Positions 1-6,102 of a DNA stretch of 6,219 nt are shown here, in pieces. The DNA comes from Desulfobulbus sp. (GTDB taxonomy: Bacteria > Desulfobacterota > Desulfobulbia > Desulfobulbales > Desulfobulbaceae): assembly GCA_028684915.1 (NCBI GenBank), contig JAQUEZ010000325.1:1-6219 (forward strand), read 5' to 3'. Below the pieces are notes generated by a model. That model saw only the letters and a program-made list of their open reading frames with translations, searched no databases and was not told the DNA's origin. The position numbers and the translations under genes were made by a program. Position 1 is the first letter of the stretch, and the number at the start of each line of letters is the position of its first letter.

Positions 1-126
1 GGATGATTTGTAGAAGAAGCTAATTTTACCTTTTCGAGGGGTTGGGCAATAATAGCCCTATAGCCCTTTTTTGCCTCCAGCAAAAAGGGCTATTCCGGCG
101 TATCCTTTTTTTTAGAGATTCAACCA
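1..126. other. Left flank with no recognisable gene
   Basis: I see no supportable coding region here. The open frames that cross it on the minus strand are read-through of the neighbouring terminal repeat and resemble no family I know. If the transposon starting at 127 had simply inserted into the Tn3 transposase gene seen at 2676, this flank should encode the preceding part of that transposase on the plus strand. It does not, so this DNA was joined here by a later rearrangement. The only structure noted is the hairpin at 60-93. Confidence 0.5.
60..93. repeat. Perfect 12-bp inverted repeat (hairpin)
   Basis: ATAGCCCTTTTT (60-71) is exactly complementary to AAAAAGGGCTAT (82-93), with a 10-nt loop. 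A second ATAGCCC copy at 52-58 could pair with the same right arm and give an alternative stem. The T run lies inside the stem and no U-tract follows the right arm on either strand, so it is not a standard intrinsic terminator. Its role is unknown. Confidence 0.6.
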
Positions 127-181
127 GGGGTAGTGACCACCAAGCTGTAAAAAACGCCATTCGTCTTTCAATATTATTAGG
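127..181 (+). repeat. Left terminal inverted repeat of the first Tn3-type element
   Basis: It starts GGGGTAGTGACCACCAAGCT and matches the reverse complement of 2621-2675 over 55 bp with about six mismatches. The outer 27 bases are identical. GGGG at the outer end fits the Tn3 family, whose repeats are usually 38 bp; longer ones occur in some branches. The reading frames crossing it give peptides such as [11 protein letters not shown]. These also appear at the other copy and are only translated repeat DNA, not a protein family. Confidence 0.8.
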
Positions 182-265
182 CCCAGTGGCCACATAACCA
201 TCAAAAGTGCCAATTGTTTCATGATACTGTTTTGAAATATGGGCACAGTTTCGCAAAAAATACGC

Positions 266-682
266 TCAGAGCTTACCCCGTAGCAACACCTCAATTCCCA
301 ACTCCAGATCGCTCTTGGTCAAAATCTTGTCGATGGTGCCCTCTTTGAGTTCGTCCGCCAGAGCCAGAATGTTTGTCAAGACCTTGCGCAGTCGTTCAAG
401 CTGATCGAACAGCCGATCAATTTCCTCCCGCTCGTGGGTTGTCGAATCCGTTCGGTACCAACGGTCCAATTGTTCCCGAAATACCCATATAAATTCCAGT
501 TGTTCCGTGTGCAGCTTGATGGATCTCTCCACCGTCGCGTCATCTAGCACATGTGGTTTATCCCGAACCTGTAGGAGCGTAGCGTAGTGCTCCTCGGCAT
601 CTGCCAGTTCTCCGTCGATGACCCCGGCGATCGTGGGCAACATGCTAATTGGTTGCCAATTTGGGCTTGCGGCATCAGTCAT
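266..682 (-). CDS. Hypothetical helical protein paired with the recombinase
   Basis: This 138-residue protein has no signal peptide or membrane segment. It is charged and probably mostly alpha-helical, with an extended helical stretch around residues 85-120 rich in E, R, L and K. The N-terminal part (WQPISMLPTIAGVIDGELADAEEHY, split here as residues 9-18 and onward) and the VLDDATV stretch near residue 45 look like proteins I associate with small tyrosine recombinases on mobile elements. That is memory, not a search. The ATG at 682 has a GGAG (694-691) 8 nt upstream, and this site spans the recombinase stop codon. Only 4 nt separate that stop from the ATG, so the two are probably translationally coupled. 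A role as accessory DNA-binding or recombination partner is inferred from position only. Confidence 0.7.
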   Translation of the reverse strand: MTDAASPNWQPISMLPTIAGVIDGELADAEEHYATLLQVRDKPHVLDDATVERSIKLHTEQLEFIWVFREQLDRWYRTDSTTHEREEIDRLFDQLERLRKVLTNILALADELKEGTIDKILTKSDLELGIEVLLRGKL

Positions 683-686
683 GGCT

Positions 687-1261
687 TTAACTCCAAAGGC
701 TATTGAAGCGAATTGCCGCAGTGCGGGTGTAATGTGCAGTATGTCGAGGATCGCGGTGGCCGAGATAGTCCTGAATCAGGCGTGAGTCGCATCCTTTGTT
801 TGCCAGATGGAAAGCACAGCTATGACGCAGCATGTGCGGTGTCGTCTTGAATGGCAGCTTGGCCCGTTCGCCGATGATCTGGACTAAGTAGGATACACCC
901 TGCCGCGTGAAATTGGTCCCCCGTTCAGTTATGAAAAGCCATGGGAGTTGGTTCGACCAATTTTTGTCGCGTTCGCGGAGATAGCGTTTAATCGCCCGCA
1001 GTTCATCACCGGTCAATGGTTGCTGGGTGGCCAAGCCATTCTTGAGGCGATGGACAAAGACCTGAGCGTCAGCAAAAGATAAAGAGGTGCGTTGGAATGC
1101 GCACAGTTCTGACACCCGGAGGCCATGGCGCTGCATAAAAAGACATAGCGCGAAGTCCCTCGCACCATAGCGCCTTGCTTGGCGGCGTTGAGAAATTGCT
1201 CGAATTCTGCCTCGGTCAGGAAGTCTGTTCCTCGGTGGTCGAGAGCTGCAAGCTTGGTCAT
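687..1261 (-). pseudogene. Small tyrosine recombinase, frameshifted
   Basis: This is a compact phage-integrase-type site-specific recombinase of about 191 residues, a family lacking a large N-terminal arm-binding domain. The first frame starts at the ATG at 1261 and reads MTKLAALDHRGTDFLTEAEF, the usual start of the family. It then loses frame at a run of five A (1137-1141). The remaining 149 residues continue in another frame. One extra base in that run would restore ...YVFFMQRHGLRVSEL. All catalytic residues are visible in the second part (numbered from the ATG at 1136): R7 in HGLRVSEL, K32 in RLKNG, H101 and R104 in HMLRH, H127 in LGHRD, and nucleophile Y136 in HYT. In a Tn3-type element it probably served cointegrate resolution, like TnpI. 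A sequencing error in the homopolymer could mimic the lesion. Upstream DNA, including any recombination site, is cut off by the IS4 fragment. Confidence 0.85.
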
Positions 1262-1280
1262 GATCACGCTCTTTACATTT

Positions 1281-2306
1281 AGCCGGTTGGATATCGTTGT
1301 CGATGGAACCGGAGTCAGCATGCCGGACACGCCGGAGAACCAGGAAGTTTGGCCGCAGTCAGCTTCACAGAAACCGGGGTGTGGTTTTCCGACAGCACGT
1401 ATATGTGCCTGCTTTTCGTTGGAAAGCGGTGCGTTGCTCAGTTACGCTCTTGGCAACAAGAAGAGTAGCGAACTGCCACTGTTTCGCCAACAGTGGCAGA
1501 CATTCAAGCAAGGAGACATTTTTCTCGGAGACAAAGGGTTTTGCAGTTATTACGACATTGTAAATCTGAAAAAACAGGGCGTTGACAGTGTTGTTACCCT
1601 AGCCCGGAGAACGCCGGTTAGCCCAGCAGGCAGCCTCAAAAAACTCGGGCCTTATGACTTGCTGATAACATGGAAGCGACCCGCCAGTAACCAACGCCTA
1701 TCGTATTCGGAAGAAACGAGGAAGGATCTCCCCTCTGAGCTTGCCTTGAGACAAATCAAAGTTAGGGTGAGATTTCCTGGCTTTAGAACGAAGGGTTTTT
1801 ATATCGTCACTACGTTGCTTGATGCCCAGGTCTATCCCGCTGAGGAGATCGCTGAGCTTTATTTCAAACGGTGGGATGTTGAGCTGTTTTTTCGCGACAT
1901 CAAAACGACCATGGGCATGGATATCCTGCGGTGCCAATCTCCAGAAATGATCCGCAAAGAAATCCTGATGTACTTTATCGCCTATAACTGTGTCCGAAAA
2001 CTGATGTGCGAAGCATCGGGGAAAATTGCCATTGAGGTACGAGTTGTGAGCTTCAAGGGCACAGTGCAGGCCATTCGCAACTGGGAGCCCCATTTAAATC
2101 AAGCGAAAATCAGTAAGGTGGAGCGTTTTAAACTGATAAGTGATTTGTATGAAGCGATGACCGACTCACCGATCAGGCAGCGTCCGGGAAGAAGTGAACC
2201 GCGATGCCTGAAACGACGACCCAAGAATTTCCAGTTGATGACCGCGCCGAGGCATCAGATGCAAGAGGTGCCGCACCGGGGCAGGTGTCAGGCTGAAATC
2301 GCTTAA
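1281..2306 (+). pseudogene. IS4-family transposase, 5'-truncated
   Basis: This DDE transposase inserts the element through a two-metal nuclease domain. The open frame begins upstream, but codons before about 1281 are simply the antisense of the recombinase gene. Recognisable IS4 sequence begins near RLDIVVDGT and continues SMPDTPENQ and SQKPGCGFP. The first catalytic Asp is in VVDGT (codon at 1302). The second is in FLGDKGF (codon at 1530). The IS4 signature Y-(2)-R-(3)-E-(6)-K is complete in YFKRWDVELFFRDIK (Y at 1860, E at 1881). The tail RPGRSEPRCLKRRPK and PHRGR is typical of the family. Roughly the first 150 residues of a ~440-residue protein are missing, and no IS4 end repeat is recognisable on either side. 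The 3' junction with the Tn3 tnpA remnant lies somewhere in 2287-2320, so the last few codons may not be native. Confidence 0.88.
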
Positions 2307-2318
2307 ACTAGCGCCATT

Positions 2319-2540
2319 CAGGTCAGACTGCGACGCCCCAATTTGTTGGCTCAAGAATAGCACAACATCGATAGGCAAATCCTCAATTGCGGAGGGGAAA
2401 CGACCCTGATATTGGAAAAACTTGAGCATGACCACGAATCCCATACGGCCATGGTCGGTCCGGCCAGCCACCAAATGTAACTCTTCGGCACTTAAGGACC
2501 AATGTTCACGAAGCTCTTCCTTCTGCCAGTGCCACTTCAC
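2319..2540 (-). pseudogene. Tn3-family transposase, 5' fragment (about 74 codons)
   Basis: This is the N-terminal end of a Tn3-type transposase, a DUF4158-like region. It reads MKWHWQKEELREHWSLSAEE and continues to GRMGFVVMLKFFQYQGRFP and VVLFLSQQIG. The family's LGF-LLKF-GRFP pattern and the QQ(I/L)G motif are clear. I choose the GTG at 2540 because AGGA (2552-2549) lies 8 nt upstream. A TTG at 2561 is in frame but lacks such a site. Similarity fades after about 2319, where IS4 DNA begins, so over 900 residues including the DDE catalytic core are gone. The open frame runs on antisense through the IS4 tail to 2166, giving a hybrid polypeptide with no expected activity. It belongs to the element with the 55-bp repeats, since its start is 80 bp inside the right repeat. 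Confidence 0.8.
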
Positions 2541-2548
2541 GTGTGAGT

Positions 2549-2552
2549 TCCT
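2549..2552 (-). promoter_or_regulatory. Ribosome binding site deciding the tnpA GTG start
   Basis: AGGA is followed by 8 nt (ACTCACAC) and then GTG at 2540. No comparable site precedes the in-frame TTG at 2561, and an in-frame TGA lies two codons before that TTG. This supports the shorter reading starting MKWHWQKEEL. Confidence 0.6.
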
Positions 2553-2568
2553 TATTGCCAATCGTCAA

Positions 2569-2598
2569 ATTAAACAATGTCTCGGGGAAAGGTTGCAA
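2569..2598 (-). promoter_or_regulatory. Putative sigma-70 promoter of the truncated tnpA
   Basis: On the minus strand, TTGCAA (2598-2593) and TTTAAT (2574-2569) are separated by 18 nt. They match TTGACA and TATAAT at 4 and 5 of 6 positions. Transcription would begin near 2562, about 20 nt before the GTG at 2540 and upstream of the AGGA site. The placement is sensible, but the call is from consensus matching only. Confidence 0.45.
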
Positions 2599-2620
2599 TA
2601 AACCACTACGTTAGCATGCA

Positions 2621-2675
2621 CTTAATAATATTCAAAGCCAAATGGCGGTTTTTACAGCTTGGTGGTCACTACCCC
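2621..2675 (-). repeat. Right terminal inverted repeat of the first Tn3-type element
   Basis: Read on the minus strand it starts GGGGTAGTGACCACCAAGCT and ends TTATTAAG. It is the partner of 127-181, with about six mismatches over 55 bp. The outer end at 2675 directly abuts the first codon (TAC, 2676) of a second Tn3 transposase fragment. The tnpA remnant of its own element starts 80 bp inside the repeat. Confidence 0.8.
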
Positions 2676-3224
2676 TACTGGGAGGATATCCTCCGGCTGG
2701 CTACGTCGATAAAAATCGGTACTGTTACCGCCTCAGAGATTCTACGTAAACTTGCAGCCTACCCCCGTCAGAACGGATTAGCCCTTGCATTACGTGAGTT
2801 GGGCAAGCTGGAGCGTACGCTATTTACACTAGATTGGTTGCAGGATCCGCAATTGCGCCGACGGAGTTATGTCGGGCTTAATAAAGGTGAAGCGAAAAAC
2901 TCATTGAGCCGGGCAGTATTCTTCCACCGACTCGGCCAAATCCGTGAACGTTCATATGAGAACCAACGCCATCGGGCAGGTGGCTTGAATCTCATTGTAA
3001 CAGCGATCATCCTGTGGAACACAGTATATTTGGGCCGAGTTGTTGATCATTTACGTTTGCATGATGAATCCCCATCTATCACTGACCTTGCTCATCTCTC
3101 GTCACTTGGCTGGGAACATATCAATTTAACAGGAGATTATCACTGGGATACAGAACAACTATTCAGGCTAAATCAGTTCCGGCCACTTCGTGTCAGAGAT
3201 ATTGAAGTGGATTTGGCCGCTTAG
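2676..3224 (+). pseudogene. Tn3-family transposase, C-terminal fragment
   Basis: This is the end of the DDE domain of a Tn3-type transposase, a protein usually about 1000 residues long. The order of family landmarks is [20 protein letters not shown], then [68 protein letters not shown] and RPLR. The Glu in LNKGE sits 110 residues before the C-terminus and is probably the third catalytic acid. The two catalytic Asp residues lie in the lost part. The frame stays open upstream to an ATG at 2577, but that stretch is spacer and terminal repeat of the other transposon, so it is not native. The first native codon is at 2676. The stop codon (TAG, 3222-3224) falls inside the element's own terminal repeat, as is usual in this family. 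Confidence 0.9.
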
Positions 3225-3257
3225 CGTACGTAAAATTCCGTTTCGTGTCTTGTCCCC
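3220..3257 (-). repeat. 38-bp terminal inverted repeat of the second Tn3 element
   Basis: Read inward on the minus strand it begins GGGGACAAGACACGAAACGG and ends ACGCTAAG, exactly 38 bp. The GGGG start, the central GAAACGGAA and the ACGCTAAG inner end are hallmarks of Tn3/Tn21-type repeats. The overlap with the tnpA stop codon confirms the identification. The outer flank begins at 3258 (ttctc). The opposite end is not in the window. Confidence 0.88.
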
Positions 3258-3326
3258 TTCTCGGCGAATGTGCCTTTGCGGCTTCCAGACTTGAGCATTT
3301 TTTGTCTTCAATGCACCCATGGAATC

Positions 3327-3725
3327 TTAACTACTGATCCTACTTTCCAAGTATGCCTTTAGATTTGGGAATGCATTCTTTTTTTCTCCATCTATCCATT
3401 CATAAACTTCACCATCCTCTTTCTGTAATATCAATAACCCTTCTATGCCTGTATTTTCCAAAACAATAGAACCTTTTGGGAATGCTTTATTTCTTTGAAT
3501 TTCTTTTAGCGTGACACTAACGACATTTGCATAACTATCAACATTCAAACCTGTCAATTCTGTAGATCCAAACGATATTTCCCCAAACAGGGATAGATAT
3601 TCTTTATAATCATCCGCAAATTTTAAATTTAGCTGCCTTTCAGCCTCTTCGATAAGCTCACCAGAGGCTCCTTTCGTTTTGTACAAATTGAATTTTTCTT
3701 CAATCACTTTGATTATACTATGCAT
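3327..3725 (-). CDS. SUKH (SMI1/KNR4) family immunity protein
   Basis: This 132-residue cytosolic protein probably binds and neutralises the nuclease toxin encoded just upstream. The SUKH landmarks are present: GASGELIEEAERQLNLKFAD followed by DYKEYLSLFG, a conserved helix with an acidic/aromatic DYKEYL motif. Then come the ELTGL strand, GSIVLENTGIEGLLILQ and a final ...FPNLKAYLES helix. No signal peptide or membrane segment is present. I choose the ATG at 3725 because AGGGG (3736-3732) lies 6 nt upstream. An ATG at 3731 sits directly against that site, and the far upstream ATG at 3785 would give an extra 20-residue basic tail that is only antitoxin-frame read-through of toxin DNA. The gene overlaps the toxin stop by 8 nt, which favours coupled synthesis. 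SUKH proteins are among the commonest immunity proteins of polymorphic toxin systems. Confidence 0.85.
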   Translation of the reverse strand: MHSIIKVIEEKFNLYKTKGASGELIEEAERQLNLKFADDYKEYLSLFGEISFGSTELTGLNVDSYANVVSVTLKEIQRNKAFPKGSIVLENTGIEGLLILQKEDGEVYEWIDGEKKNAFPNLKAYLESRISS

Positions 3726-4395
3726 TTTCATCCCCTGCGTTTGCTCTTGCTTCCCAATGATCTTTTCTTTCATTATTGAACGCAACTCTATCTATTTCAG
3801 ATTCTTTTTTTGTGTTGTGTAATGCCAAATAATTTTCCTTACCTCTATGTTCATCAGGGGTTAATTCAGCAATAGAGCCGTCATTCTTCTGTCCGATATG
3901 ATGCAGCTCAATTGTGTCTCCATCTTTATTGATGGGGGAAAGCCCTGCCTCCGCTCTCTCCTTATTGGTACGCCCCACAGAGTCTTTTTGATCCCAGTCA
4001 ATGTCACTTTTTACAAGAACTTTTTTTCCGTTTATCTCAACTTCTTGAAGTCCAGCATTCTTATATATTTCATATTCTTTCATTGTGCTGATTGCATTAA
4101 TTACCTCGTCAGACCAATTGGTTTCATCCTTGATCTGCTTTTTTTCTTCATCTGTCAACCCTTCGCTCTCATTATTGGCTGTCTCTTCCGGTTCAGCTTC
4201 ATTTTGCTCCATGTCGTCAGTTTCTATAAGCTGAGTTGCATTCTGAGCTTTCAAACTCTCCAGGGAACTATTTTCGATAGTCTCCATACAGTCCAAGACT
4301 GGTGACTCCCTGATACATTTAATTGCGGTTTCTTTAAAAACTTCGCTTATGGATTCTGTGCCCCTAGTTGCAATCGCTATAAGATGTTCGAGCAT
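3718..4395 (-). CDS. LHH-motif nuclease toxin (HNH/Endo VII fold)
   Basis: This 225-residue protein has a C-terminal toxin domain (about 80-220). It shows the LHH nuclease signature in IELHHIGQKNDG (H165, H166), preceded by DWDQKDSVGRTNKERAEAGL. Following it are ELTPDEHRGKEN (H183), LHN (H193) and ESEIDRVAFNNERKDHWEAR. The preceding LTDEEKKQIKDETNWSDEVI module (residues 80-99) often accompanies this domain. LHH enzymes are DNases of polymorphic toxin systems; metal-dependent cleavage by the HH pair is family knowledge. The N-terminal third has no signal peptide, and residues 52-80 are a strongly acidic linker. The ATG at 4395 has GGAGGG 5 nt upstream. The gene overlaps the ATPase stop by 32 nt and the immunity start by 8 nt, so all three genes form one operon. 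All key residues look intact, so the toxin is probably active if expressed. Confidence 0.85.
   Translation of the reverse strand: MLEHLIAIATRGTESISEVFKETAIKCIRESPVLDCMETIENSSLESLKAQNATQLIETDDMEQNEAEPEETANNESEGLTDEEKKQIKDETNWSDEVINAISTMKEYEIYKNAGLQEVEINGKKVLVKSDIDWDQKDSVGRTNKERAEAGLSPINKDGDTIELHHIGQKNDGSIAELTPDEHRGKENYLALHNTKKESEIDRVAFNNERKDHWEARANAGDENA
3732..3736 (-). promoter_or_regulatory. Ribosome binding site deciding the immunity gene start
   Basis: AGGGG on the minus strand is followed by ATGAAA and then ATG at 3725. The 6-nt spacing favours the second ATG of the pair. The site lies within the last codons of the toxin gene, so the immunity gene is likely translated by ribosomes finishing the toxin. 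Confidence 0.6.
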
Positions 4396-6097
4396 GGACG
4401 CCCTCCATTTTATTACTTACTTTTTGCGAAATTTTTCTAATCATGTCTTTGTCTACCAATAATAAGAATGAGGAAACTGCACTTTCAACTTCTGCTAGAC
4501 CAACTGCCGAACTATTTTTATACAAATATCGAATAGTAAGGCTCTCAATAACATCTTCGATGAAATTCTTAGCTGGAAATGGATCCCATAACGTATTCAA
4601 ACTGTTAATTATTTCAGTTTTCGTTTCTTCGGAAGGTGTTCTTATAACCCTGAGAAGTATTGTCTTTAGGTTGCTGGGAATACGATTGTTTCGACAATAC
4701 ATGCCTTTATTCAGTAGTACCATGACCTGTAAAGTGAAATAATCCGAAAAGAATAAATCATCGATTCGATACTGAACATCTCTTAAAACCAATAACTTTT
4801 GCAGTTCATCTTTAGCCATGCTTATTAGCTTGTCCAACTCATCGGATTGTAGCGTTACAAGTGAGTTGAAGAATTTAATTACCAACTCTTTCCCAGCTTT
4901 GCCAATGAGGGTATCTAGCTGATAGGCTTGATAGTCGTGTAAAGGTTCACGCGCCAAAGAGGCCATCGACCTTTTAACTTTATCATCACTTATTGCATGG
5001 GAATTAACATCGCTCAGAACAGCGCACTCTACCGGACGCCCCATCCCTTCCTTGTGACAAAGTGCATGACCGGTTTTGAGCCTGTTCAGATATAGCGCAT
5101 CGTAGTCGTCTATACTCAGAGAGCCTGCTAAAAGCCCTTGATCATCTTTTGAGACCAGACGATGAACAATCTTGGTATTGGAGTTTTTGATCACATCAGG
5201 GGATATTTTGGAGGGGATTTGTTCAACAACGGCTACTCCCTGGCCCAATGAACGCATTTCGGAAAGAATATTGCAAAACACTTCCACCGCTTTGCCTTTG
5301 GGATTGCCCATCATCTCTGTGGTCCGTTCGGTTTCAACATTTTTTAGTAATCGATGGGCTTCTTCAATAACCATAAAATGCCGCAAGCCTTTATTGCCCA
5401 TTCCGGGGTTTACCGCCGGATTTTCTTTTTGCCGATATTCGCTGATGAGTACCAGAATCAACCCTACAAAAAACGCCTTATCGTCATCGTCTGCCAGATT
5501 CTCCATCTCCAGAATAGTATTTTGCGACAACAGTTGTTTGATGGAAAAGAAATCATGTGTATTGAACATCAATCCTTTCGCTCCGACGCACAGACTCTCA
5601 AGACGCACTATGATGGCGGTGCGGATATTGTCCCTTAACTCCCCCTTGTAATCGAGTTCCTTTTTGATGTAGCGATCAATCTCATCTTTCAGGTCGGTCA
5701 ATGTCGGAAAACAGTAAAAATGTTCTTCGAATTGATATTGCTCTCCATCATAACCGCCCTTACTATCGACAAAATTGGGATGCGTACCCAAAGTCAAATT
5801 CCACCCTTTTTTGATGTAAATAGCATGAAGGCATTTCTCGACAATACTGGGCATGGGACCATAAAGAGAAAAACTGGCATTGAAGATTGCTTTCAAATAA
5901 TCAATATGCACCTGAAGATGAACGCCCTCTTGAATGTAAAAAGGGTTGAAGCGAATCGGGCTGACCGTTGCATCTCCGATGGTAAATATATTCAATTTTT
6001 CTCTGAAAACATCATTCGCCAAAAGTTGTCTGTAATCCCGTTTGGCGGACTCAATGACCAAAAAGGGGATACCTTCATTCTGAACAACAAGGTTTTT
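4364..6097 (-). pseudogene. HerA/FtsK-superfamily ATPase (DUF87-like), 5' end removed by an IS
   Basis: This is the C-terminal ~577 residues of a large P-loop ATPase of the HerA/VirB4-like branch, hexameric motors that move DNA or protein. Native sequence begins at about KNLVVQNEGIPFLVIESAKRDYR, split by the IS junction. In relatives this strand follows the Walker A loop (GSGKT) within roughly 20 residues, so the P-loop has been lost. Retained landmarks, numbered from the GTG at 6148, are IGDATVSPIRFNPF (57-70), GVHLQVHIDYLKAIFNASFS (75-94), Walker B FMVIEEAH (258-265) with the catalytic Glu pair, and EMRSLGQGVAVVEQIPSKIS (297-316). The last is KIVHRL with R330 as likely arginine finger. Codons 1-17 from that GTG are IS DNA, with no ribosome binding site. 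Without the P-loop it cannot hydrolyse ATP unless the missing part is supplied. Its end overlaps the toxin start by 32 nt. A role in toxin export or processing is inferred from this linkage. Confidence 0.82.
4401..4406 (-). promoter_or_regulatory. Strong ribosome binding site of the toxin gene
   Basis: GGAGGG on the minus strand is 5 nt before the ATG at 4395 and lies inside the final codons of the ATPase gene. It fixes the toxin start and supports translation coupled to the ATPase message. Confidence 0.7.
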
Positions 6098-6102
6098 TGG
6101 CT

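Larger units (their letters stand above)
127..2675. mobile_element. Decayed Tn3-family transposon bounded by 55-bp inverted repeats
   Basis: Two inverted copies of a 55-bp sequence with GGGG at the outer end enclose this segment. From right to left on the minus strand it holds the 5' end of a Tn3-type transposase gene, a small tyrosine recombinase gene and a hypothetical gene. A truncated IS4-family transposase gene in the opposite orientation sits where most of tnpA should be. GGGG outer ends, a tnpA start just inside one end and a recombinase are typical of the Tn3 family. The flanking 5-mers (122-126 aacca, 2676-2680 tactg) do not match, so no target duplication survives. With tnpA reduced to about 75 codons, the element could only move if a related transposase acted in trans. 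Confidence 0.75.
2676..3257 (+). mobile_element. Right-end remnant of a second Tn3-family transposon
   Basis: It consists of the last ~182 codons of a Tn3-type transposase followed by an overlapping 38-bp terminal repeat. Its repeat differs from the 55-bp repeats of the neighbouring element except for GGGG. It therefore belongs to a distinct lineage and was probably the target into which the first transposon inserted. Its left part, including the other end and any resolvase, is not in the window. Confidence 0.8.

Noticed and set aside
60..93. Hairpin as an intrinsic terminator
   Set aside because: The T run is inside the stem and no U-tract follows the right arm on either strand.
26..294. 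Two overlapping minus-strand open frames that share peptides with 2577-2675
   Set aside because: The shared peptides are two frames of the 55-bp terminal repeat and do not match a protein family.
1698..2093. Antisense open frame opposite the IS4 transposase
   Set aside because: The plus-strand frame carries the full DDE and YREK motifs; the antisense product matches nothing known to me.
2577..2675. ATG at 2577 as start of the Tn3 transposase C-terminal gene
   Set aside because: This stretch is spacer and terminal repeat of the neighbouring transposon; native codons begin at 2676.
3726..3785. Longer immunity protein starting at the ATG at 3785
   Set aside because: The extra residues overlap the toxin coding region by a long stretch and are not SUKH-like; the AGGGG site fits the ATG at 3725.
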